From positions 1-14,424 of the forward strand of contig JAEYFP010000023.1 in NCBI GenBank assembly GCA_023402845.1: a DNA stretch of 14,424 bases. The letters run 5' to 3'. The notes under the pieces were generated by a model. That model was given only the letters and a program-made list of their open reading frames with translations, had not been told where the DNA came from and made no database searches. This document shows positions 7,759-14,323 of the stretch, one piece after another (position 1 is the stretch's first letter; each line of letters opens with the position of its first letter). This stretch comes from Bacillota bacterium (GTDB taxonomy: Bacteria; Bacillota; Clostridia; Lachnospirales; Lachnospiraceae). The translations under genes and the position numbers were made by a program.

Positions 7759-8167
7759 TTGTTGAAAGTAAATCCCGTATTTCACGCAGCAAAATAACCT
7801 CTTCAGATGGTTCTGCCGGTGTGGGTTCTTCTTGCAGCTTTTCCTCTTTTTTATAAAATTTGTTAATTCCCTTAACAACTATAAAAATCACAAAAGCGAT
7901 TAAGAGAAAATTAATAATGCTTTGAATAAAGTTTCCATAATAAATAGCTGCTTCTGCAACATTTTCGGACGCCGGTGTGATAATATATTTCAGATTAGTG
8001 AAGTTCACGCCACCAAATATAAAACCAATCGCAGGCATAAAAACATCATTTACAAGTGATGACACGATGGCAGTAAATGCACTGCCAATGATAACACCTA
8101 CTGCGAGATCTATTACATTTCCACGGGATATAAATTCTTTAAATTCTGTAAGAAAGCCTTTTTTCAC
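7751..8167 (-). CDS. mscL: Large-conductance mechanosensitive channel MscL
   Basis: MscL is a homopentameric inner-membrane channel that opens under membrane tension and releases solutes after osmotic downshock. The 138-residue protein has the diagnostic N-terminus FLTEFKEFISRGNVIDLAVGV, a first membrane helix about 17-45 with IIGSAFTAIVSSLVNDVFMP, a periplasmic loop, a second helix about 77-102, and a charged C-terminal helix ending EEVILLREIRDLLSTKK. The length matches the family. Translation starts at GTG (8167), with GGAGG ten bases upstream. The gene stands alone and converges on the radical SAM gene with 15 bases between their ends. Confidence 0.98.
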   Translation of the reverse strand: MKKGFLTEFKEFISRGNVIDLAVGVIIGSAFTAIVSSLVNDVFMPAIGFIFGGVNFTNLKYIITPASENVAEAAIYYGNFIQSIINFLLIAFVIFIVVKGINKFYKKEEKLQEEPTPAEPSEEVILLREIRDLLSTKK

Positions 8168-8524
8168 TGTTTTATTTCCTCCTTATTTTCCTTCTCATCA
8201 GCTGCTTCATTGTTTCCAGAACAATGTTGCTCTATTACCAGACACAGGCGGAAAAGCCTTTGTGCTTAGCCCTTTGCTAATCCATCCCACAAGCAAACAA
8301 AACCAATACCCGTACAGCAATGAAAAGGGGCGTGCTGCCTATGAACTAATACGTTGCTCATCAAGGATTTTCTGGTGAAATATAATATTTTATTCTATAC
8401 TATACCAATCTTCTGGTTTAAGCAACCCCAAAGCTTCCATAGATTTTCCGCATAGGACAGTTCGGTAAATTCCCTTTTATCCGGAGAATACCGCAACTTT
8501 CAGCCCATACTAGCATATTTCTAC
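8168..8524. other. Intergenic stretch without a clear gene; possible decayed sequence
   Basis: Apart from the mscL ribosome binding site at the left end I see no intact gene. Two parts look more ordered than random sequence. Minus-strand 8390-8506 can be read as a short C-terminus-like phrase ending GLLKPEDWYSIE before TAA. A GC-richer block at about 8240-8370 has an open reading on the minus strand beginning MSNVLVHRQHAPFHCC. It resembles the short spurious ORFs annotated in dispersed intergenic repeats of Lachnospiraceae, but that is from memory and is not something I can verify here. No tRNA or CRISPR-like structure is visible. Confidence 0.35.
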
Positions 8525-8570
8525 AAAAAAAGAAAGACAGCACTTTCCTTTAGCGGAAAACGATGTCTTT
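8525..8570 (-). terminator. Intrinsic terminator of the alpha/beta hydrolase gene
   Basis: The two-part stem AAAGACA (8533-8539) with TGTCTTT (8564-8570), and TTTCC (8544-8548) with GGAAA (8555-8559), has a four-by-four internal loop and a six-base apical loop. On the minus strand it is followed by TTTCTTTTTTT, a good terminator tail. It lies 73 bases after the hydrolase stop. On the plus strand TTTTT also follows the hairpin, so it may work both ways. Confidence 0.7.
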
Positions 8571-8642
8571 TTGACGTAATTATAAAAAAAGACTTTTGCT
8601 GTCAGGTTACATTACAGAACCGTACAAGTGGCAAATTGGAGC

Positions 8643-9272
8643 TTATTTAATATTTCTATTCCAAAATGCCGTGATGATATCCGCTAATTTTTCAGGAGCT
8701 TCTAAATTCACTTCATGACCTGCTTTCGTTATCATCTGTAGCTCGGCTTTAGGTATGTTGTCAGCTAATTCCTGTGCCGCCTTTTTGTTCGTAGTATCCT
8801 TTTCTCCACAAAGAATTAAAGCAGCACACCGAATGCCCGTCAAACGGTTGCTGAAATCCAGTGCCATCATAGATTTTGATAATTGGATAAAACTATTTTT
8901 ATTTATTCCAAGATTATCAAAAAAGAGATTAGGCATAAACCGAAATATGGCACTTTGAACTTTAAGCAAAAATTTGGGCATTTTATACTGTGCTCCTATT
9001 AAAATAAGGGAATTTACCTTCTCTGGGCAGTCCAAGGCATAATTAAGTGCAAGAACAGCACCCAAAGAAAGGCCGCATAGGTTGACTGGTCCATTGAGTT
9101 TCTGACAATATTCAGTAAAGGCACGGTATAAATTGTTGTAGACCGGCTCCCTATCGCTAAGAAGATGGAACAAGTCAGGACAAAACACATGGAAATCATC
9201 TTCTAAGCAGGCAATCGTCTTCTCCCAACTGGAAATATCTTGCCCAAGCCCATGGATTAAAATATAGTTCAT
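8643..9272 (-). CDS. Alpha/beta hydrolase
   Basis: The 209-residue protein is a serine hydrolase of the alpha/beta fold. The oxyanion loop is NYILIHGLGQDISSW at the N-terminus. The nucleophile elbow is G67-L-S69-L-G71, the acid is probably D159 in LCGEKDTTN, and the base is H186 in KAGHEVNLEAP, so the triad appears complete. The sequence EKVNSLILIGAQ after the elbow and the small lid between 100 and 145 fit esterases and lactonases of this type; no substrate can be read from the sequence. I start it at the ATG at 9272, which has GAGG eight bases upstream, rather than at an in-frame TTG 18 bases earlier. It is a single gene with its own terminator hairpin, and marks the end of the ordinary chromosome before the accessory region. 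Confidence 0.92.
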   Translation of the reverse strand: MNYILIHGLGQDISSWEKTIACLEDDFHVFCPDLFHLLSDREPVYNNLYRAFTEYCQKLNGPVNLCGLSLGAVLALNYALDCPEKVNSLILIGAQYKMPKFLLKVQSAIFRFMPNLFFDNLGINKNSFIQLSKSMMALDFSNRLTGIRCAALILCGEKDTTNKKAAQELADNIPKAELQMITKAGHEVNLEAPEKLADIITAFWNRNIK

Positions 9273-9525
9273 AGCTTTTTCCTCACACAAATTCTCCTTG
9301 TTTATGGTGTATTCCTACCCGATCTCTTTCTGATTTTCTGAAGGAATATCAGAACCCACAAAAATCCATGTAAAAATGGAAATTATAACTTGTAGACACG
9401 ATGGAAAAAGGATTTATTAATCTGGGAGAGATTATTTATATTCTACTACCAAATAGGGAATTTACAAACCTAGGAAATAAACAAACTGAGAATATCTATA
9501 AACTGAAATAAGTCACGTGGCCACC

Positions 9526-10683
9526 TTAATCATCAAAGTATCTTTTTAATGTTGAATATTCTGTTTTATCAAACAAATCCAATTCATTTTCTGTCCCCAA
9601 TTTAATTAAATCGCGGCATTTTTTTAGGCGTTCTAGCATTGGCATTATGATTGTTGTTCCATGATTGATAAAATCAAAAAGTTCCGATTCCTTTGCAGGA
9701 ATTTTATAACCTCGTTTGGCACTTGATCCAGAAATAATTACTCCTTTATCTCTCAGTTTTCCTATAATTCTTGTTCTAAATGTCTGTGTTGATATGCCAG
9801 CATAGCTTGTATATAAAAGCTGACTCTTTAATTCTTCTGTAGAGATATACGATCTAAGATCATTATTCATAAACCTAAATAAGAGATATTTTAGGACGAT
9901 TATCTGTGCCTGAGTTTCTTCATCATCACTATCATCATTTTGATTTAGAAATTCAATAGCCTGCTTCAAACAAAGTGTAGCAATTCTTTTGTCATAGTCC
10001 TGAGCAAGGGCAGAATCATCAACTCTATATGTTTTAGAAGTTTTAGGATAAAGCTCAATTCTGATGATTTTTTGCTCAAGCATTTTTCTAAAGTTCGCTA
10101 TATTTCCTGTTTTTCGATGTTTATCATATTCTCGAGCAAGTGTACCACTAATTAAATCAGCAAGTTGAATTAACACATCAGCTTGACTGTTTTTAAAAAA
10201 GAATTGCGCTTCACCGAATAAATCGGGAATATCTTGTTGTGCCGCTACATACTTGGAAAAGCTCTGCATATACTCACTTCCGCCAACTTCATCTGCAACA
10301 ATAGTGAGCATCGGAAATGCACGCCGCAACTCTTTATGTACAATGTTATTCATGAATTTGTAAAACGAAGGTTTATACCTCAACCCCTTTGCCTCAGTAA
10401 GTTGTTCTTTATCAAAGATAATCGCAAAAATTGAAAATGGTAAAGGAAGCAAATCTGCAAGAATTCTCTTTCTTCTTTCATCTTTATTTCCAATGTGTGA
10501 GGATTTCATTTCTCCAGTCTGAAAGTGCTTTTTCCTAATATGCTCGACGGATGCTTGTACTGTAGAAAGATTGTTTTCATTGACAATTATTGCGGAAATA
10601 ACAAAATGAGTTGACACATTTTGGTTATTTAAATCCCACCCAAATGCTCCCGATTCATCCGTAAATGCATATACTCTCTCCAA
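9526..10683 (-). CDS. DUF3800 protein, predicted RNase H-like nuclease with C-terminal winged-helix-like domain
   Basis: The 385-residue protein begins with YAFTDESGAFG (Asp9-Glu10-Ser11) and has a TGEMKSSHIG segment (56-65), a strand LTIVADEVG with Asp131/Glu132, and VLIQLADLISG with Gln173 and Asp176. These are the DUF3800 landmarks, and the spaced acidic residues agree with an RNase H-like metal site. After an acidic linker (DDSDDEE, 250-256), residues about 260-330 (STEELKSQLL... TFRTRIIGKLRDKGVIISG...KRGYKIP) look like a winged helix that could bind DNA. DUF3800 proteins are usually shorter, so the C-terminal part is an extension. It starts with TTG (10683), ten bases after AGGAGG. It lies 32 bases after the TIR gene and is almost certainly co-transcribed with it. 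Function is not established; nuclease activity is inferred from the fold. Confidence 0.87.
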   Translation of the reverse strand: MERVYAFTDESGAFGWDLNNQNVSTHFVISAIIVNENNLSTVQASVEHIRKKHFQTGEMKSSHIGNKDERRKRILADLLPLPFSIFAIIFDKEQLTEAKGLRYKPSFYKFMNNIVHKELRRAFPMLTIVADEVGGSEYMQSFSKYVAAQQDIPDLFGEAQFFFKNSQADVLIQLADLISGTLAREYDKHRKTGNIANFRKMLEQKIIRIELYPKTSKTYRVDDSALAQDYDKRIATLCLKQAIEFLNQNDDSDDEETQAQIIVLKYLLFRFMNNDLRSYISTEELKSQLLYTSYAGISTQTFRTRIIGKLRDKGVIISGSSAKRGYKIPAKESELFDFINHGTTIIMPMLERLKKCRDLIKLGTENELDLFDKTEYSTLKRYFDD

Positions 10684-10715
10684 ATTATCTCCGCCTCCTA
10701 AACATATACAGTCGA

Positions 10716-11378
10716 TTACAGTTTTGAAATATCAATATAGTATCCATTCTTGTTCATTTCTTTTGCCAGATCCACTGTTACTTCTTTTACATCCGAAGTA
10801 AAAGGAATATAGATTAGACCGTGAATATCTGATGGCTTTTCCATGTCCTCAGTATTTTTTAATAGGATTGCAACTTTTGAACGTCCCATACTCGACAAAA
10901 GCATTCCCATTTCAAGAACAACATTTTGCCGGACACGATATCTTTTTGACTTTTCCGATCCCTTTGGATAACCAATGTCGTCAGGCGTAGCAAGAACAAT
11001 ACCAAAATCTGCTTGAGGTATGTATCCTTCAAGCTTTTCAATAATAGTATTACCCGATGATTCAAGTTGGTCAATAATAAGTGGTTCTAAATCCCATCGA
11101 CGAAGCATTGCTTCAAGTTGCGTTCGCGCAACTTGGTCATGCCCATACACAACAAACACTTTTCTATTGGCGGCAGTAGTATCAGGCACTCTCTCAAGAA
11201 TTGCCTTGATATGGTCTGAATTTTTGCCCTGATAGACAACTTTACCGGTATCATAAAGATTCAAAATGCATCCATTAGATAAGCGCAGTGTATCACCATA
11301 ACCATTCTTCATTCTTTCCTCAGACACCATATCATATCCGTGAATCTTAAGAATAGCCTTAATATCATCTTTGCTCAT
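10716..11378 (-). CDS. TIR-domain protein of the CAP12/Pycsar-effector type with RNase HIII-like N-terminal segment
   Basis: Residues 73-215 match the prokaryotic TIR family PF10137 (CAP12/Pycsar effector TIR): KVFVVYGHDQ (73-82), the conserved TIIEKLE (111-117), VLATPDDIGYPKG (128-140) and RQNVVLEMGMLL (150-161). Glu156 in the last motif is the expected catalytic residue for NAD+ cleavage. Family members act as effectors that deplete NAD+ when activated, in CBASS and Pycsar anti-phage systems. Residues 27-53 (GYGDTLRLSNGC... LYDTGKVVYQGKN) resemble the TBP-like N-terminal domain of RNase HIII, where the same G-C, Y-x-S/T-G-K-V and Q-G-K-N pattern occurs and helps bind RNA/DNA hybrids. No cyclase gene is nearby, so activation is likely not by a cyclic nucleotide made at this locus. 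The start ATG has AGGAGG at six bases. It is upstream of, and probably in one operon with, the DUF3800 gene. Confidence 0.88.
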   Translation of the reverse strand: MSKDDIKAILKIHGYDMVSEERMKNGYGDTLRLSNGCILNLYDTGKVVYQGKNSDHIKAILERVPDTTAANRKVFVVYGHDQVARTQLEAMLRRWDLEPLIIDQLESSGNTIIEKLEGYIPQADFGIVLATPDDIGYPKGSEKSKRYRVRQNVVLEMGMLLSSMGRSKVAILLKNTEDMEKPSDIHGLIYIPFTSDVKEVTVDLAKEMNKNGYYIDISKL

Positions 11379-11572
11379 TATAATCCTCCTAATTGACCAC
11401 TATGGTTTGTATTTTCTACTAATTTTGATTCGTTGCAAAAATGCCTATTTTATTTGCTGAGTTACGTATTATTGCTATACTGAGAATGTATAAAATATAA
11501 ATTTCTGTTTCTACATATTTTAACTGCAACTCTGCGCACTAGGATTCAGCCTTGTTCACATGATCTGGTGAT

Positions 11573-11950
11573 TCATCCCAATTCAAACTGACAGTTCCTA
11601 CATCTTTTTACTATCTCCAGCATGATCTCTGGAAACAGCCAAGCCTGAAAAGCTTCTCCTATTTCCGAATGAGCTATTGCCCTGCCATACTTACCTGCTC
11701 TTGATTCAATGCCTACTGCTTTGGTTGCGCTAATCCACATCTTTAGTGTTGGGTAGCATTCGTTGTCCGGATGGTTTCAATAAGCTTTCACATTCGTCAT
11801 CAAGGAAGTTTGGATTAAATTTTTTCTTCCATAATCTTAAATCCTCAATAGTATTGTTGTTTCGCAGCCAACTTTGAACAAGATATTCTGGAGATTCATT
11901 ATTCTTTTTACGTGCGATATCCATAAGTAAAACATAAGGACTGCGCCTAC
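11573..11950 (-). pseudogene. KilA-N domain protein, frameshifted relic
   Basis: The minus strand reads LLMDIARKKNNESPEYLVQ, then WLRNNNTIEDLRLWKKKFNPNF and SLLKPSGQR, which is a KilA-N domain (phage and mobile-element DNA-binding domain) without an obvious start. The first frame ends at TAG (11730). In the next frame the domain continues as LKMWISATKAVGI, then ESRAGKYGRAIAHSEIGEAF and QAWLFPEIMLEIVKR, to TGA at 11573. A one-base insertion (or two-base loss) near 11755-11762 is therefore needed to join them. The order of blocks matches intact KilA-N proteins. It points to a phage or integrated element ancestry and sits 194 bases upstream of the TIR gene, whose promoter must lie in or near this decayed sequence. 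Confidence 0.8.
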
Positions 11951-12020
11951 AATTGTCATTGATTATCTTTTCCCAATAGAGGATAGCAGTGAACCAAGAA
12001 CATCCAACACATTATGTCAT

Positions 12021-12158
12021 TTAAAAAAGTTGATCAAACATATAGTCAGCGTGCGCTTGTGTAAAGATTTCTTTAGTGCCAAGGCAGTTTAGTACCTTTT
12101 CCAGCGATATCTCATATGTTCCAACTACTCCAGCACGCCGTTTTTCAGCTTCGATCAT
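12021..12158 (-). CDS. Small ORF, 45 residues, unknown function
   Basis: The frame starts at ATG (12158), six bases after GAGGTGG, and ends at TAA. The product starts MIEAEKRRAGVVGTYEISLE and ends with QAHADYMFDQLF, a mixed helical-looking sequence with no signal peptide or known motif. It lies 62 bases downstream of the recombinase relic on the same strand, and a stop-ridden region follows. The ribosome binding site and composition favour a real or once-real gene of the mobile element. I do not recognise the family, and it may be a truncated remnant. Confidence 0.45.
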   Translation of the reverse strand: MIEAEKRRAGVVGTYEISLEKVLNCLGTKEIFTQAHADYMFDQLF

Positions 12159-12220
12159 ACAGCCCACCTCAATTCTATTTATATGGATATTATATCAAGA
12201 TGAGAGTAGCTTGCATAGCC

Positions 12221-12790
12221 TTAATATTCCAAATTATGTCTCATTTCGTATTTATAATCTATTTCTACACTCTTATCGCGTTGAATAAGGATTCCCTCAA
12301 TAGCGCTTTTGATAGCTTCTTCATCAAATTTTTCGATACTAAACGTTGTACAAAGATATTCCCTAATTGCATCCTCGCTGATATACGGTGCGTTTTTACA
12401 AATCTTCTTTTTATGCTCAACTTTATTGGTGCAACGTCAGATCACCTTGCCGGAAGAACTGGTAATACGCCAATAATTAGCACCACATTCTGCACAAACC
12501 AAAAGGCCACTCAGTACATTCTGTAAACTGTACTGGGTGCCCTTCCTTTAGTTGGTTTCTTCATCTATGTTGCTGCGTTTTCCCTTATCTACTTGATCGG
12601 AGAAGTAATCCTCGAAGATGATGATATAGTCAATACTTGGCGTTGGACAAAATTTACTGATTGCCAATTGTATCCATCTTTCTTGTCCGGTTGGCGAGGA
12701 GACTCCGTGTTCAAAAAAAAAATTAGAGATACCTCCAAGACTATCACTATTTAAATGCAGTTGAAAAATTTCTTTTACTACCTCTGCCAG
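12221..12790 (-). pseudogene. Large serine recombinase, C-terminal relic with in-frame stops
   Basis: One minus-strand frame reads through 190 codons with typical serine-recombinase C-terminal signatures, interrupted by stops. It begins EVVKEIFQLHLNSDSLGGI, continues EHGVSSPTGQERW, then KGTQYSLQNVLSGLLVCAEC (start of the zinc ribbon) and GANYWRITSSSGKVI, and after a TGA continues RCTNKVEHKKKICKNAPYI to the end LEY. The TGA stands where the family has tryptophan (VIWRC), as expected for a TGG to TGA change. A TAA interrupts the linker between ETN and RKGTQ, and a TGA lies just before the first preserved block at 12791. The catalytic N-terminal half is absent upstream. The middle (about 12570-12670) is less family-like, so more changes have built up there. 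This marks a dead integration element. Confidence 0.82.
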
Positions 12791-12833
12791 TCAGAGTTTT
12801 ACAAAGATACCATCCTGTTTATGATTAAACTAT

Positions 12834-12904
12834 AAAAGTCACGTATATTAACATATAAATTAAATAAAGCACCAAAAGTCAAATATACGTGACTTTTGGT
12901 GCTT
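12834..12904. repeat. Compound inverted repeat with two mutually exclusive stems
   Basis: Arm A (12834-12849, AAAAGTCACGTATATT) is perfectly complementary to 12882-12897. Arm B (12867-12881, AAGCACCAAAAGTCA) is perfectly complementary to 12890-12904 with an eight-base loop. The two targets overlap at 12890-12897, so only one stem can form at a time. A and B share AAAAGTCA, so B is partly a copy of A. The 15-pair stem B is terminator-like, though the plus-strand tail is only TATATTTT. It starts right where the recombinase relic fades out, so it may be the end of a mobile element. Bases 12905-13097 contain nothing else that I can identify. Confidence 0.85.
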
Positions 12905-13097
12905 ATATTTTAGTTTGAAACTGACTCCACTCCTGAGTTCCATGCTATTTTCTTATATTAAATAGCAACAAACCTGTTTTTACTTCTGCAAAAAAGTAGG
13001 TCTGTTCACTTGGTCAGAGTGAAATTATAGGACCTAGGGAAACGCAGTAATATGAATGGTTTGCAGGCAGTCAGCAAGTAGTGTTTGTAAAAATATG

Positions 13098-13943
13098 TTA
13101 TCGTGGATATACAGTAAATGTCAGACGTAACCAATCATCACAATCGCCCTTTTTATGCCAGTCTTTATTAGAGGTGACTTCACATATTAGAGACCAACTT
13201 TCGGAAACATCAGCATTTGAGAATATTACTGTACAAGATGCATTATCTGCATATTCTGGAATTGGTATACAATCATTTTTCAGCCATCTAATTGCATACT
13301 CTGATTGTGCAAAGGACGGATCAACCTCGATATAGACAGTATAGATGTCACCTACATAAAAATGCGAATAGATTTTTGCAACCCCATCTGAATTAGTGTA
13401 AAGGACATTTCCATCAGAATCAGTGGCCCTAAGTACTGTAGGAACATTCCACATCTTTTCTTTCCCTTCATTAAAATAATATGTCTTTACGCCATCTATA
13501 AAATCATTTGAATAACATATAGCTATTTCGGCATCCCTAACTGATATAGGATTTGAATGGGATAAAGCATTTCGAATAGGGATAAGTCTACCTAAAAATT
13601 CTCTTACCTCTTCAACTCCTTGAGGATATTTAATATCAAGCATTTTCTTAAAATGTTGCAAATACAATGTTGGTTTGCACAAAAAGTAGATTATTTCATC
13701 TAGAAATAAGGTGTCTACATACCGCAAAAAGCGATGAGGTTCTTTTTGCTGCATATGTTTTGCTTTTTCTCGAATATCATTTTTGACAAGATATTCACCA
13801 TTTCCAAATTGATAATTAAAATAATCCGTCCCATAGTTATGGCATAGTTCTTCATGGATAATACGCCTTGCCCATATTTCTAAAGACTCTATATTCTGTC
13901 TACATGCAGAACGCAATTTTTCCTGTGTAAAATCATGAAACAT
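13098..13943 (-). CDS. HEPN-domain protein with predicted beta-rich C-terminal domain
   Basis: The 281-residue protein has a helical N-terminal half with the HEPN motif R124-N125-A-L-S-H129 in IPIRNALSHSNP, preceded by helices at 20-35, 70-102 and 110-122. R-[ND]-x3-H is the catalytic signature of HEPN ribonucleases, and its placement on the penultimate helix of the domain is correct. It most resembles Swt1-like and other HEPN proteins of defence systems. The C-terminal part (about 165-281) is rich in alternating hydrophobic residues (VLYTNSDGVAKIYSHFYVGDIYTVYIEVD, then SWSLICEVTSN and RLTFTVYP) and is probably an immunoglobulin-like beta sandwich, a candidate sensor or interaction domain. 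It contains no signal peptide. The start at 13943 has AGAGGA six bases upstream. A stop-free neighbour to pair with is not visible; immune RNase function is inference. Confidence 0.8.
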   Translation of the reverse strand: MFHDFTQEKLRSACRQNIESLEIWARRIIHEELCHNYGTDYFNYQFGNGEYLVKNDIREKAKHMQQKEPHRFLRYVDTLFLDEIIYFLCKPTLYLQHFKKMLDIKYPQGVEEVREFLGRLIPIRNALSHSNPISVRDAEIAICYSNDFIDGVKTYYFNEGKEKMWNVPTVLRATDSDGNVLYTNSDGVAKIYSHFYVGDIYTVYIEVDPSFAQSEYAIRWLKNDCIPIPEYADNASCTVIFSNADVSESWSLICEVTSNKDWHKKGDCDDWLRLTFTVYPR

Positions 13944-13974
13944 AGCTATTCCTCTTTACCTTTGGATTCAATTA

Positions 13975-14003
13975 ATTATATCATTTGGAATAAATTCTGT
14001 CAC
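13975..14003 (-). promoter_or_regulatory. Near-consensus sigma-A promoter of the HEPN gene
   Basis: On the minus strand GTGACA (-35, one mismatch, 14003-13998) is followed after exactly 17 bases by a perfect TATAAT (-10, 13980-13975). The expected start is about 13968, some 25 bases before the HEPN start codon, leaving room for the AGAGGA ribosome binding site. The -35 lies over the last decayed stop codon of a recombinase relic. Confidence 0.82.
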
Positions 14004-14116
14004 TCGATTTTGTTTTCGAGGCAATACTTACAAACAAATCGAATACCTTTCTCCACTCAATCAACACATTCCCAAACAATCTCACCATTCGATCGAGTAA
14101 TATGGCCATAATTGTC
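14003..14116 (-). pseudogene. Second serine recombinase relic, zinc-ribbon segment
   Basis: The minus strand reads DNYGHITRSNGEIVWECVD, then a TGA, then VEKGIRFVCKYCLENKIE, then another TGA (14000-14002). This resembles the recombinase zinc-ribbon region (C-G-x-N-Y-x-R-I-T-R-S-N-G-E-I-V-W-R-C-x-D-R-V-E-K-G ... C-K). The first TGA stands where the family has arginine, as from CGA to TGA. Only about 38 codons are left. It is not the same sequence as the relic at 12221-12790, so it comes from another element. Confidence 0.6.
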
Positions 14117-14191
14117 TCAGACATGGTCGCCCTTTACTTTGATATAATCAATCATACTACGCTTTTTCATAAAAGAAAAAGATATGCTTTG

Positions 14192-14323
14192 TGTGAAGGT
14201 AGAGAAACGATGGCGCTTGTAGGTGGTAACACCTTGTTTGTTAGTGGAAGCGATGCAAGCAACGACAAAAGTTTTGTGAACATCAATCCCACAACAAATT
14301 TGATACACAATTTTTAAAGCCAT
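14192..14323 (-). mobile_element. IS110 family transposase, 5' fragment
   Basis: The minus-strand gene starts MALKIVYQICCGIDVHKTFV, continues VACIASTNKQGVTTYKRHRFSTFT and then loses all likeness to the family at about 14192. The DVHK motif is the beginning of the RuvC-like DEDD domain and supplies its first catalytic aspartate, in GIDVHKTFV. IS110 transposases are about 400 residues, so only the first ten percent remain. The start at 14323 follows AAAGGAG by about five bases. The open frame runs on to 14117, but that part reads as unrelated sequence, so the gene is cut by a deletion or insertion. The element would extend right, beyond the window. Confidence 0.85.

Noticed and set aside
7977..8378. 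133-residue plus-strand open frame over mscL and the region beyond it
   Set aside because: Its first half is antisense to mscL and its second half lies in the poorly coding intergenic block. There is no ribosome binding site or recognisable domain.
9510..9525. AAGTCACGT near the DUF3800 stop, also present in arm A at 12834-12849, as a pair of element ends
   Set aside because: Only nine bases match and no flanking duplication or further symmetry is visible, so chance is likely.
10716..11378. CBASS or Pycsar operon
   Set aside because: The TIR domain is of the Pycsar-effector type, but no cyclase gene or other signalling component is present in the window.
11379..11572. Promoter for the TIR-DUF3800 operon
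   Set aside because: The region must hold one, but I found only weak -35/-10 candidates such as TTGCAA with a poor -10, so I do not assign a site.
12076..12526. Plus-strand open frames of 70 and 136 residues
   Set aside because: They are antisense to the recombinase relic, whose minus-strand reading matches a known family.
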